Notes: a model not told the origin generated them from the sequence alone. A DNA stretch of 64,000 bases from JAYPHU01 sp964611435 (GCA_964611435.1 CAZSXT010000003.1:62001-126000), one strand, 5' to 3'; positions 45,106-53,739 are shown, numbered from the stretch's first letter. Made by a program: numbers and translations.

Positions 45106-46599
45106 TCACTGCCAATCGGTATACTCCGCGTCACCGGCGGCCGATTTCTCGGGAATGTCGTATTGACCCATCACGTGGTCGACCACACTCTCGAACATTT
45201 CCCAGGGCGCTTCCCGGAAAGAATGGTTGCGCACGATGAACGACGCGCCGGCGTAGAACTTTTCATATTGTTGCTGGCGGCCGGCAAATTCAGAGCCCAC
45301 CACATCCCAAGCGAGCCGGAACAATTTCATCCGGTCGGCGGCGCCCATTTGCGGTGTCTGGAAGTAAGCCTCGAAATCCTCCCGTAGTTTTTCGTCGTGC
45401 ACCACAGAGATGCTCGCCGGCATCTGGAATACACCGCCGCCGCAAAGTTCCCGCAGGACATCGACGATCATGGAATGGTTTTCCGTGCACCAGTTGAGGG
45501 CTGCGTACATCATGCGCCGGTTGTAGGTCGTGTATCCCTCCGGCCAGCTTTCCGCGGCCTCGATTTGGCCATGGATCATGCCGGACAAAGTCGCTTCCAG
45601 CGCCGCCATTCGGCCCAGGGTCTCTCTGACCGCCGGCACCTGATCGGCGCCTGTGGCTTTGGTCACCCTGCTGCAGAGACCGGTGATCAGCTCCATCTTT
45701 GACCAGAAACGGACATTGGCCTGGTGGTTGCCATAGCAATGGCCGGGGGATCGAATATAGATTTCGCGGGCGAGGATGGCGTCATCCATGACGAACACCT
45801 TCTCCCACGGGACCTTGACGTTGTCGCACATGACCAGAACGTCGGTTTCATCCATGTTCCAAGTCAGTGGCGAGTCGAACTGATTTTCCGCATTCAGAGA
45901 GATCGGCTGACGCATCCACATCGTTAGCCCGGGGATATTGCAGGGAATCCCACAGGTGACAGCCTGTTTCACCTGATCCGGCGCCAGGGGCAATAAGTTG
46001 CCGATCCAAATTTCATCACAGAAGACGGCGCTGGTGGCCAGCATCTTCATGCCGGAAATGGTGACCCCTTCTTCATCTTCATCGACCACCATCAGGGTCG
46101 GGATCGGCAGATTATTTTTCTCGTAGAATTCCGGATTGCGGGCGGCCTGGGGCGGCAGCACGGCATAGGTGGCGAACAGATCACCTTTCTTCATGTATTC
46201 GTAATAAGAAACGATGTTCTTACCGAACTGGTATTCATCGGTGTCAAATATTGACGGGCTCGTCGCCATACCGGTGACAAAGCTGGCCACGTGATCCATC
46301 GACCGGCCCATCATGCCGCAGGTCTGATCGGCGATCAGCTTGTGGGCGGTCGTTCGCTTGCGAAGATCTTCCCGGCTTTTGGCCTGGAGAAACCACATGG
46401 AATACCGCTCGCCATCTTCTTCATAGCTCAGCGCGTCCTGTAGCTCAGGATCGTGCTTCAGATCATAAAGAGCGGCGACGGTCTTTGCCGCCTCCCGGAA
46501 CGCCGGGTGGGTGGTGACATCTTCAACTTTCTCATCACCGATATAAACGACACGGCCGTCCTTGAGGCCTTCGAGATGTTGTTTGCCTGTTTTGATCAA
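45106..46599 (-). CDS. HpaB-family flavin-dependent oxygenase / 4-hydroxybutyryl-CoA dehydratase-like
   Basis: A 497-residue protein of the 4-hydroxyphenylacetate 3-hydroxylase (HpaB) superfamily, with the acyl-CoA dehydrogenase-like fold. The N-domain motif with GRVVYIGDEKVEDVTTHPAF and the flavin-binding central region (ISGMKMLATSAVFCDEIW) are visible. HpaB-type enzymes are reduced-FADH2 monooxygenases of phenols. The start is TTG at 46599, with GGGGAG 6-9 bases upstream. A MarR gene directly upstream on the same strand suggests phenolic induction. No flavin reductase (HpaC) is nearby. Confidence 0.87.
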   Translation of the reverse strand: MIKTGKQHLEGLKDGRVVYIGDEKVEDVTTHPAFREAAKTVAALYDLKHDPELQDALSYEEDGERYSMWFLQAKSREDLRKRTTAHKLIADQTCGMMGRSMDHVASFVTGMATSPSIFDTDEYQFGKNIVSYYEYMKKGDLFATYAVLPPQAARNPEFYEKNNLPIPTLMVVDEDEEGVTISGMKMLATSAVFCDEIWIGNLLPLAPDQVKQAVTCGIPCNIPGLTMWMRQPISLNAENQFDSPLTWNMDETDVLVMCDNVKVPWEKVFVMDDAILAREIYIRSPGHCYGNHQANVRFWSKMELITGLCSRVTKATGADQVPAVRETLGRMAALEATLSGMIHGQIEAAESWPEGYTTYNRRMMYAALNWCTENHSMIVDVLRELCGGGVFQMPASISVVHDEKLREDFEAYFQTPQMGAADRMKLFRLAWDVVGSEFAGRQQQYEKFYAGASFIVRNHSFREAPWEMFESVVDHVMGQYDIPEKSAAGDAEYTDWQ

Positions 46600-46618
46600 A
46601 GCCGATCTCCCCTTTGAG

Positions 46619-47179
46619 TCAGTCGTCCGTACCGGTACGGCGGCTTTCCATGGAATTCTGATAGTGTGCGGTCGCCAACGTACCATCGGCGTTGGCGGTG
46701 AACTTCTCTAAAAGGTCTCGAAACAAATTGAACTCCTCCCGGCTGAATCCGGCAAAAAGTCCGTCATTGACCTCCGCTGTCACCGGGGTAACGGTTTCGA
46801 TTGCCAGGGTGCCCTGCGCTGTCAAGGCAACCAATACGGAACGCCGGTCCTCCGCATTGGGGATTTTATGGACGTAGCCAATTCTCACCAATTTGCCGAC
46901 CTCGACGGTCACGTGAGACGACGCGACTCGCAATTGAGATGCCACCTCTTTGATGGATACACCCCGTCCGTCATGCCCCCGAGCAATGACCATCAATATC
47001 TGATACTGCCGCCCAGTTAGGCCGATCTTATCACCCATTATGGCGCGCAGCTCTTCCAGCATTTGCCCGGTAGAGAATAGATTGTGAATCGTCCGACGCA
47101 GCTCGTGGTCGTTACCATCAAGTAATACTGTATCCAGCGACGCGCTAAGCGGTGGCGTGTACGAGGCGTTTGAATTCAT
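46619..47179 (-). CDS. MarR-family transcriptional regulator
   Basis: A 186-residue winged-helix regulator. The HTH (GVSIKEVASQLRVASSHVTV, about 95-115) and the wing with RRSVLVALT are typical. It lies just upstream of the HpaB-type gene, in the same direction, and probably senses a phenolic or aromatic acid to control it and the divergent genes. A good ribosome binding site is not obvious for the ATG at 47179. Confidence 0.9.
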   Translation of the reverse strand: MNSNASYTPPLSASLDTVLLDGNDHELRRTIHNLFSTGQMLEELRAIMGDKIGLTGRQYQILMVIARGHDGRGVSIKEVASQLRVASSHVTVEVGKLVRIGYVHKIPNAEDRRSVLVALTAQGTLAIETVTPVTAEVNDGLFAGFSREEFNLFRDLLEKFTANADGTLATAHYQNSMESRRTGTDD

Positions 47180-47260
47180 GAACCAAACTATCTACGTAAT
47201 TTATGTATGTAACATACATAATAGACCGGCCGAATTGAGTCAAAGAAAAGTTCTCAACTT

Positions 47261-47650
47261 TTAGGAATCGTCGGCGTCGTAGTAATAATGCAGCTCGAAC
47301 ATCACGCAGCCCTTCTCTGACTTGAAGGGCCCGTGGAACACGCCCGGCGGGCGGCACGCATAAGTCGGCGCGTGAAATTGTTCACCCCCTTCGCCGTTTT
47401 CGTCGTTGCCGACGATCAGATCGCCTTCAACCAAGTACACCTCTTCCCAGTGATCATGAACAAAGGGCGCGGTGGAATAGACGCCCGGCAGGATGCGCAG
47501 GAACCGGGACCGGCTGCCGGTCTTGCCGTCTTCATCCAGGTCGCTGGTCAGGACCTTCTGTTGCATGCCGGCGGGATAACCTTCGGGCTCTTCCCAGCCC
47601 TCGTCCATGTTGAGGGGCAGAAATTCCAGATGGGGTTTGCCTTTGCCCAT
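47261..47650 (-). CDS. cupin-domain protein
   Basis: A 129-residue single cupin. The first motif (VHDHWEEVYLVEGDLIVG) keeps His-x-His and Glu, so a metal site is intact, and the second motif is CRPPGVFHGPF with the final His. It resembles small ChrR-type or dioxygenase-like cupins. ATG at 47650 is chosen because GGAGG precedes it; the upstream open frame to 47713 has no ribosome binding site. It is separated by 81 bases from the MarR gene and could be part of its regulon. Confidence 0.85.
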   Translation of the reverse strand: MGKGKPHLEFLPLNMDEGWEEPEGYPAGMQQKVLTSDLDEDGKTGSRSRFLRILPGVYSTAPFVHDHWEEVYLVEGDLIVGNDENGEGGEQFHAPTYACRPPGVFHGPFKSEKGCVMFELHYYYDADDS

Positions 47651-47686
47651 AATGTGTTCCTCCGAACTTGGCGCCTTTTGTGTAGT

Positions 47687-47753
47687 CCCTGGCACCGGGT
47701 AAAAATAAGTCATTGAAATTGCGTCGTTTTATTTTCGCTGGTGCCAGGCACCT
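47687..47753. repeat. paired GGTGCCAGG palindromes (REP-like)
   Basis: CCTGGCACC at 47688-47696 and the palindrome GGTGCCAGGCACC at 47741-47753 form an inverted pair separated by 44 bases. The same 13-mer returns at 51569-51581. Such GGTGCCAGGCACC palindromes are scattered in many proteobacterial genomes and resemble repetitive extragenic palindromes mobilised by REP-type transposases; none is seen in this window. Confidence 0.5.
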
Positions 47754-47866
47754 TTTCAAGCGGTGGAATGACTCGCGTCGTGACGTCCTTTCTGTTAAAT
47801 TAGCTAAGCTACTTAGTTAATTAAGTCAATAAGCCAATCACCACGTTGTCACCACGGGAGGCGGCT

Positions 47867-49243
47867 ATGGCCACGAAAAACACCCTGGATAAGGACCTTC
47901 GCGGATACCTGGACACCAACAAGGATATCCTGACAGTGATCGACAAGCCGGTGTCCATCGACGATATCGGCGCGCTCTCGGCGCAGAGCGAGGGCCCCAT
48001 CCTGTTTGAAAACATCAAGGAGCATCCAGGTTTCCGCCTCTGCGACATGCTGGTGAAGCGGCGCTGGACCCAATGCCGGACCTTGGGCGTCGCGGAGGAA
48101 GACTATCTGCCGACCCTCGCCCAGCGCCTGCGCAAGCCGCCCCGGGGGCTAGTGGATGTCGACACCGGCCCGGTAAAGGAGGTGATCTGGACCGGGGACG
48201 ACGTGGACTGGCTTAAACTGCCGATTCCCATCCATTCCGAGGACGAGACCGAACCGCTGGTCACCGCCATGAACATCGTCAAGGACCCGGAGACCGGGTT
48301 CTACAATTCCTGCCACGCCGCCACCCAGGCCGTCGGCCCGCGCACCGGTCTCGTCAGCTTTGTCACGCCGCACACCCATGCGGTCATGCAGAAATACATC
48401 GAGCAGGGTGCGACCGAGATGCCCATCGCCATCGTTTTCGGCATTCCGCCGGCATACGAGATCATGGGCAACTTCTCAGGCCTACACATGGATTTGTGGG
48501 GGGAGATGGAAATGGTCGGCACGATTATGGATATGGATATAGAGATGGCGCCCTGCGAGACCATCGACCTGACCATCCCCGCCCATGCGGAGATCGTCGT
48601 CGAAGGCACCATCAACCTGGTCGACAAGACCGACATCGGCATCGGCGTCGGGCCGTCCATGTATTATTTGCCCAAGCAGGCCTCGCTGCCGGAGATCAAT
48701 ATTACCGCGATTACCATGCGGTCCGACCGGCCGATTTACCGTAATCACCAGACCTGCCCGGACACGGATCATCAGCCCCTGCCCCGGCTCTGCCATGAAG
48801 CGGTTCTCTACAACAGGGTCTCTGAAATCGGCATCAAGGTGCACGATGTGCAATTCCCGACCTGGGGCGCGGCGCTCTCCTGCATCATCAAGCTCGAAGC
48901 GCCCCGCGAAGGATTCGTCAATGATGCGCTGATGCAGTGCATGGGCGCGCCGTGGCTCAACACCAAGATGGTGGTCGCGGTCAGCCCGGACACCGACATC
49001 AACGACCCGGCCCAGGTCTATCACGCCATTGCGACGCGCTGTGATCCGTCGCGGGACATCATCACCGTGGACAATACCCGTGGCTCCCCCTACGACCCGT
49101 CGGCCGCACCTCTGGACGCGTTCTGGCGGACGGTGGGTAAGATCGGCATCGACGCCACCCGCAAGTCCCGCCACAACGCGGGCGACTTCGGCCGGTCCTG
49201 GCCCAAGAACTGGGGCAAGGCCGACCTCAACGACTATCTTTAA
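47867..49243 (+). CDS. UbiD-family decarboxylase
   Basis: A 458-residue member of the UbiD/prFMN decarboxylase family. The N-terminal half carries the expected Arg- and Glu-rich segments (LPIPIHSEDETEPLVT and the AIVFGIPPAYEIMG prFMN-pocket region), and the central IPAHAEIVVEGTI is diagnostic. It removes or adds CO2 on aromatic or unsaturated acids and needs prenylated FMN from UbiX, not encoded here. ATG at 47867 has GGGAGG 6 bases upstream. It starts an operon with the selenoprotein candidate, a MarR regulator and a hydrolase. Confidence 0.9.
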   Translation: MATKNTLDKDLRGYLDTNKDILTVIDKPVSIDDIGALSAQSEGPILFENIKEHPGFRLCDMLVKRRWTQCRTLGVAEEDYLPTLAQRLRKPPRGLVDVDTGPVKEVIWTGDDVDWLKLPIPIHSEDETEPLVTAMNIVKDPETGFYNSCHAATQAVGPRTGLVSFVTPHTHAVMQKYIEQGATEMPIAIVFGIPPAYEIMGNFSGLHMDLWGEMEMVGTIMDMDIEMAPCETIDLTIPAHAEIVVEGTINLVDKTDIGIGVGPSMYYLPKQASLPEINITAITMRSDRPIYRNHQTCPDTDHQPLPRLCHEAVLYNRVSEIGIKVHDVQFPTWGAALSCIIKLEAPREGFVNDALMQCMGAPWLNTKMVVAVSPDTDINDPAQVYHAIATRCDPSRDIITVDNTRGSPYDPSAAPLDAFWRTVGKIGIDATRKSRHNAGDFGRSWPKNWGKADLNDYL

Positions 49244-49256
49244 AGGAGAAACGACG

Positions 49257-49877
49257 ATGGATGCACCCAAGCCCAGGACTACAGAAGAACCGGAACCGTT
49301 TATTCCCTATGTGGAGGAAAAAGACTATCCGGAAAGCCTGCTGCCTTTACTCGGTCCGTATATCGAGCGCATGGGGTTTCTGCCCAACGCGCTTAAGCTC
49401 TATATGCACCGCCCTGAAATCGCCGGCACGTTGTTCGCGCTCAACAGCAATATCATGCGTGATCCGTCCTCGACCCTGGATCAACAGCTCAAACGTAAAC
49501 TGGCCGCCGTCGCCAGTAAGATCAACGGGTGCACCTATTGAACCAGTCATCACTGCGGCGTGCTGCAGAACGATGGAGAAGACGGCGCCGAAGGCTGGGA
49601 TGTGGACAACGCGGAACTGACCGAGTTGCTGACCGACCCCAAGCCCAAGGACGAATTCGAGAAGGCCTGCTTTGATTACGTTGAGGCTGCTTCTTTCGAC
49701 CCTGCCAATGTGCCGGACGAGGTGCTGGACAATCTCAAGACCCACCTGAGTCCGCCGCAAGTTGTGGAACTCGCCTGCGTGGTGGGTTTTTGGAAAATGT
49801 ACAACACCATCCACGACAGTCTGAAAATCCCGCTGGAACAGCATCTTCACGGGGTTTCCGGCTTTGTGGATCTCTGA
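49257..49877 (+). CDS. AhpD/CMD-like selenoprotein candidate (CxxU)
   Basis: A 206-residue frame with one in-frame TGA at 49539-49541 (codon 95). Reading TGA as selenocysteine gives Cys92-Thr-Tyr-Sec95-Thr-Ser-His-His99, which matches the AhpD active site Cys-x-x-Cys-x-x-x-His exactly, so the TGA sits at the second redox Cys. Downstream, the same frame runs 111 codons to a normal stop and keeps the CMD fold (FDPANVPDEVL, VVELACVVGFWKMY). A SECIS-like hairpin follows the TGA. The start has AGGAG at 49244-49248, and the gene lies 13 bases after ubiD. It is probably a peroxidase-type redox protein. Alternatives: a TGC-to-TGA mutation or a sequence error. Confidence 0.8.
49547..49576 (+). promoter_or_regulatory. 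SECIS-like hairpin following the in-frame TGA
   Basis: Within the coding RNA, just after the TGA: lower stem U-CAUC (49547-49551) with GAUG-G (49572-49576), internal loop A / AAC, then upper stem CUGCGG (49553-49558) with CUGCAG (49563-49568; five Watson-Crick and one G-U pair), and apical loop CGUG (49559-49562). The apical loop starts 18 bases after the TGA, the same distance I count in E. coli fdhF, and a G lies in the first two loop positions. The fold was drawn by hand. Confidence 0.65.
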
Positions 49878-50413
49878 TGGCGGACACGTTCCCGCCCCTC
49901 ACCGTCAGCCGGAAGGCCCTGCTGGAAGACAGCGGCGATCAAGCCTTCCGGCAGATGGTCTATGATCTGCTGACCGTCTCCGTCCGCATGCAGCGGGTGC
50001 GGGATGAGGTCGCCGGGTTGTTGGGGGTCACCGGTCCACAGCACAGTATCCTCATGTACATCGCCCACTTCGCCGGCGACCGGGGCGTCAGCGTCAAGGA
50101 AACGGCTGACCATCTGCACGTCTCCGGTGCGTTTGTCACCGTCGAGGTCAAAAAGCTGATGGACTGCGGCTGGCTTCATAAACTGACCGACCCGGACGAC
50201 CGCCGCCGGGTGCGGCTGCTGCTTAGCCCCGAAGGTGAACGGCGGATTACGGATATTGCGCCCGTTCTTTGCCGCATCAACGATATGTTCTTCGGCGGCC
50301 TGTCGTCGGAAGACTTCGACCGGCTCCGCGACATGGCGGCACGGCTGGTGGATGGCTCGGAAGACGCCTTGGGCTTGATGCCGTCGAGCCTTGATGCCAT
50401 AGCATCCGCCTGA
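49877..50413 (+). CDS. MarR-family transcriptional regulator
   Basis: A 178-residue winged-helix regulator with HTH GVSVKETADHLHVSGAFVTV and wing RRRVRLLLSPEGE. Its ATG overlaps the stop of the AhpD-like gene (TGATG), so it is translated with the ubiD operon. It resembles the MarR at 46619 in its N-terminal start (RKALLEDSGDQAFRQMVYDL). It probably controls the operon in response to the UbiD substrate or product. Confidence 0.9.
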   Translation: MADTFPPLTVSRKALLEDSGDQAFRQMVYDLLTVSVRMQRVRDEVAGLLGVTGPQHSILMYIAHFAGDRGVSVKETADHLHVSGAFVTVEVKKLMDCGWLHKLTDPDDRRRVRLLLSPEGERRITDIAPVLCRINDMFFGGLSSEDFDRLRDMAARLVDGSEDALGLMPSSLDAIASA

Positions 50414-50436
50414 TCAAGTATTCCCGGAGACTTACC

Positions 50437-51246
50437 TTGCCCACCAAAACCGTGAACGGCGCGACGCTCAACTTCTTGGAGGCCGGCGTGGGTGAACCTC
50501 TGGTTCTCCTTCATTGTTCGTCCAGCACCGCTCGGCAGTGGCGGGGCTTGTGCGAGCTCTTGGCTGACGGTTTCCGCACCCTCGCCATCGACATGTATGG
50601 CTATGGCGGTACCGGCGATTGGTCTGGCGACACCAAGACCCTTCTCACCGACGAAGGCGACCTGATCCGCGCGGTGACCGAGGATTGCCCCGACGGATTT
50701 CATTTACTGGGCCATTCATACGGCGGGACCATCTGCATGCGCCTGGCGCTGGAATTTCCGGACCGGCTGAAAAGCCTGACCCTGATTGAACCCACCACGC
50801 CGTGGCTGCTGGACCCGGCAGCCGACAAGGCGGCCTATGACGAGATTTGCAAAACTGCGGATGAGTTCCAGTCCGCCTTCGAAGCTGGCGATCCGGAACC
50901 GGGGATCGAATATTACTTTGATTACTGGAACGGACCCGGCGCGTGGAAGACCGCGCCCGACGAGGTCCGGGCCTATTGCATCAAAACGGCAGAGAAAACC
51001 TATCGGGAGTTCGATGTCATTCTGGATACGGCGCATCAGGTCGCGCCGTTGAGCGCCCTTGCCATGCCGCTGCTGCTGGTTCGCGGCCAGGAGACCCGCG
51101 CGCCGGCCCGGCGGGTGACAGAAATTATTCACGACGCCCTGCCACATTCCACCTTGGCGGAAATCCCCGGCGGCGGTCACATGTCGCCGATCACCCATGC
51201 GGATCAAGTGAATGAGGTCGTGGCTGGGTTTTTAAGGGGGCTGTAG
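50437..51246 (+). CDS. alpha/beta hydrolase
   Basis: A 269-residue alpha/beta hydrolase. The oxyanion-hole segment is LVLLHCSSS, the nucleophile Ser lies in LLGHSYGGT, a candidate Asp near LLVRGQETRAP and the catalytic His in GGGHMSPITHADQV. Start is TTG at 50437 with GGAG about 10 bases upstream; a later GTG at 50452 is a weaker choice. It ends the ubiD operon. Likely a C-C hydrolase, esterase or haloalkane-type enzyme for the same substrate; the class is not determined. Confidence 0.82.
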   Translation: MPTKTVNGATLNFLEAGVGEPLVLLHCSSSTARQWRGLCELLADGFRTLAIDMYGYGGTGDWSGDTKTLLTDEGDLIRAVTEDCPDGFHLLGHSYGGTICMRLALEFPDRLKSLTLIEPTTPWLLDPAADKAAYDEICKTADEFQSAFEAGDPEPGIEYYFDYWNGPGAWKTAPDEVRAYCIKTAEKTYREFDVILDTAHQVAPLSALAMPLLLVRGQETRAPARRVTEIIHDALPHSTLAEIPGGGHMSPITHADQVNEVVAGFLRGL

Positions 51247-51300
51247 CTAATTATAGTCATCCACGGGCAGGCGAAGCCCAGACCCGTGGATCTATTTTAA

Positions 51301-51380
51301 ACACAGAGCACACAGAGAGCACAGAGAGGCTATGTTGGTCTCCGTTATCTCCGTGTCCTCTGTGATCTCTGTGGTGAATC
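51301..51380. repeat. imperfect inverted repeat of ACAGAG words
   Basis: The left arm has iterated CACAGAG/ACAGAGAG words (51301-51328) and the right arm its complement (CTCTGTGATCTCTGTGGT, about 51358-51376) with CTCCGTT and CTCCGTG in between. It looks like one copy of a dispersed intergenic repeat, with the same design as the element at 51601-51690. Confidence 0.55.
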
Positions 51381-51400
51381 ATTCACTCCTCTTCTTATAT

Positions 51401-51537
51401 GCGTCACCCCCGAGTTGGCGCAGCCAAGTCTCGGGGGACCATGGGTAGCCGTCGCATGGTTCCCCGACAACCGCTTCGCGGGCCTGCCTCCGCCGAAGCG
51501 AAGCTCCGGCTTCGCGCAGGTAGGTTGGGAATGACGC
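51401..51537. repeat. palindromic repetitive element with strong hairpins
   Basis: It is bounded by the 6-bp inverted ends GCGTCA (51401-51406) and TGACGC (51532-51537). Inside are a near-perfect hairpin, CCCCCGAGTTGGC (51407-51419) against GCCAAgtCTCGGGGG (51423-51437), and a second, GCGAAGC-TCCG-GCTTCGC (about 51498-51515). It resembles the small palindromic elements scattered in alphaproteobacterial genomes. It does not code for a protein. Confidence 0.6.
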
Positions 51538-51568
51538 GTCTGGGAAAAGGGACAAAAGCGGGACGTTG

Positions 51569-51581
51569 GGTGCCAGGCACC
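51569..51581. repeat. GGTGCCAGGCACC palindrome (REP-like)
   Basis: The same 13-base palindrome as at 47741-47753. A partial copy (TGGCACCAG, about 51590) follows. Interpreted as a repetitive extragenic palindrome; no transposase is nearby. Confidence 0.5.
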
Positions 51582-51600
51582 AGAAAGTATGGCACCAGAA

Positions 51601-51690
51601 TGTATAAACACGAAGGTCACAAAGGACTCGAAGACTATCAAATGTCTCTGCCTCTTCGTGAACTTCGTGCACTTTGTGGTGAATTTATCT
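51601..51690. repeat. imperfect inverted repeat of CACGAAG/CACAAAG words
   Basis: The left arm CACGAAGGTCACAAAGG and the right arm CTTCGTGAACTTCGTGCACTTTGTGG are related as inverted repeats. It is a second member of the same repeat design as 51301-51380. With the elements at 51401 and 51569 it fills the 503-base gap 51247-51749, which holds no convincing gene. Confidence 0.55.
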
Positions 51691-51749
51691 GATCACCCTC
51701 CTCCGTGCTGCCGCACGACCCCTCCCATCAAGAGAGGGGTGATCGGTCG

Positions 51750-53663
51750 TCACCTCGACCGTCGCCCGGCGAGGTAGCTGGGCGCGAGGCCTATGACCGC
51801 TAGGACAACGCCCATGCCGGTCAGAGTCAGGTTGGGCATGACCATGCCGAACCCGCCAAAGCCGGCCAGCACCCGCTGCCACAGCGCCAACGGCGTCATG
51901 AAATGGGCCTCAATGGCGGAGGCCAGGGCGATCATACCGATGATGGCGGAGATAGTCGCGGCCAGCACCAGATGCACCGGCCCGTCCATCAGCAATTCCG
52001 GGCCCAGCACAAAGGCGAAGGGCACGATGAACGCCGCCAGGGCGAACTTCACCGCCTGCGCCGCAATGTAGAGCGGATTGTCTTCGGCGATGGAGGCGGC
52101 GGCATACGCCGCCACTGCAACGGGCGGTGTCAGCGCCGACATCACCGCGAAATAGAGAACAAACATATGGGCCGGCAGGACAGGAATCTTAAGCTGGGTC
52201 AATAGCGGCGCCATGAGAGCCGCCGCCAGGATATAGGCGCTGGGCGTCGGCATTCCCATGCCGAGAACAATGGTGATCGCCGCCGCCAAAAGAAGCGTCG
52301 GGATCATCTGCGCATCAGTAATCCCATAGACCACATGGGCAAATTTGCCGGCCAAGCCGGTCATGGTAATGCCACCGATGATCAGCCCCGCTGCCGCACA
52401 GGCGCCGGCCACCGGCACCATCCGATAACAGGTCTCACTCAGCACCTTCAAGATGGTGATGGGCCCGATGCGGGTTTCCGCTTTCAGGACCGAAACGGCG
52501 AGAATGGCGAGGCAGCCGAATACCGCCACCATGGTTGGCGTGTAGCCCTCCAGCAGCGCAACTGTCAGCACCACCAGCGGCACAAAGAACATGCCGCCAT
52601 CTTTTAGCGTGGATACGAGCCGGGGGATCGCCGACGCGTCCATAGGGCGGAAACCTTGCCGGACCGAACTGAAATGCACCTGAGCAAAGATGGAAACGTA
52701 ATAGAGGATCGCCGGGATCAGGGCCGCGATAGCGATATCCCGGTACTCCACCCCGGCGAAGTCCACCATAATGAAGGCGGCGGTGCCTAGAACCGGGGGC
52801 ACAATGCTCCCGCCCGTTGACGCTGCGACTTCGATGGCGCCGGCGGTTGCACCGCGATACCCTAACCGTTTCATGATCGGAATGGTGATGGAGCCGGTGG
52901 TTACCACATCAGAGGTCGGGCTGCCCGACACCATGCCGTACATGCCGGAAGAGATGACCGCCACCTTGGCCGGTCCGCCCGGCTGCTTGCCGCTGATGGC
53001 GGCGGCAAAATTAAAGAAAAACTCCCCACCGCCACAGGCATGCAGCAACGTGCCGAACATCACGAACATAAAGGCATAGGTCGCCGCGACGCGGAGCGGT
53101 AGGCCGAAAATGCCATCCGTCGTAAAGACAGTGATCTCGATGAAGTGGGCGTAATCGATCTTTCCGTGTTTGAGCACGCCCGAGAGATTGTCTCCGAACA
53201 GGTTATACACGACGAAGATGATAACGATGGTGGTCAGACCCAGGCCCGTCGTGCGGCGCGCAATTTCGATGGTCAGCAAAAACACCAACGTGCCGAACAC
53301 CATGTCCCAGGTGGTCAGCTCATCCAGCAGCACAATCCGGTCGACGATTTCCCCGGCATTGATCGCGAAATAGATTCCGACGGCGATGGACAGCGCCGCG
53401 AAGATCAAATCAAGAATGGATGGGTTATCAGGGTCCGAGTCTTCGAACGCGCCGGTGGTCAGGAACGCCAGCGCCATCATGCCGGCAAAGAAAATCACCG
53501 CCAAGGTCCAGGGCGCGATGATCACCACCGTCGCCGCCGAGATGACATAAATGCCGACGGCAATCGCGAAGGGCGTGAATATCCAATAGTACTTGCCGTC
53601 CGGACGGCGGCGCGCCCCCACGGAAAACCAGGTCTTTAAGGAAAGTATTTTGCTGTCCGCCAT
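51750..53663 (-). CDS. TRAP transporter fused permease (DctQM type)
   Basis: A 637-residue integral membrane protein, about 16 hydrophobic segments. The N-terminal part corresponds to the small 4-segment permease fused to the large DctM-type permease, the usual state in TAXI systems. Diagnostic stretches are GVEYRDIAIAALIPAILYY and GGSIVPPVLGTAAFIMVDF. It imports an organic acid using a sodium gradient together with the TAXI receptor encoded immediately upstream in transcription (53740-54738). It is likely the uptake system for the ubiD operon substrate or another acid. Confidence 0.9.
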   Translation of the reverse strand: MADSKILSLKTWFSVGARRRPDGKYYWIFTPFAIAVGIYVISAATVVIIAPWTLAVIFFAGMMALAFLTTGAFEDSDPDNPSILDLIFAALSIAVGIYFAINAGEIVDRIVLLDELTTWDMVFGTLVFLLTIEIARRTTGLGLTTIVIIFVVYNLFGDNLSGVLKHGKIDYAHFIEITVFTTDGIFGLPLRVAATYAFMFVMFGTLLHACGGGEFFFNFAAAISGKQPGGPAKVAVISSGMYGMVSGSPTSDVVTTGSITIPIMKRLGYRGATAGAIEVAASTGGSIVPPVLGTAAFIMVDFAGVEYRDIAIAALIPAILYYVSIFAQVHFSSVRQGFRPMDASAIPRLVSTLKDGGMFFVPLVVLTVALLEGYTPTMVAVFGCLAILAVSVLKAETRIGPITILKVLSETCYRMVPVAGACAAAGLIIGGITMTGLAGKFAHVVYGITDAQMIPTLLLAAAITIVLGMGMPTPSAYILAAALMAPLLTQLKIPVLPAHMFVLYFAVMSALTPPVAVAAYAAASIAEDNPLYIAAQAVKFALAAFIVPFAFVLGPELLMDGPVHLVLAATISAIIGMIALASAIEAHFMTPLALWQRVLAGFGGFGMVMPNLTLTGMGVVLAVIGLAPSYLAGRRSR

Positions 53664-53739
53664 CGCCGGCTCTTACGAGGCAAAAAGGGAGTGCAGGTTG
53701 CCCCGCACTCCCAATTTATTCGCTCCGGAAGGTGATCGC

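Noticed and set aside
49029..49541. Separate upstream and downstream proteins at the TGA (a stop-terminated short protein plus an unrelated second gene)
   Set aside because: Same frame before and after, no ribosome binding site or good start after the TGA, and the two halves together make one CMD/AhpD domain with the active site across the TGA.
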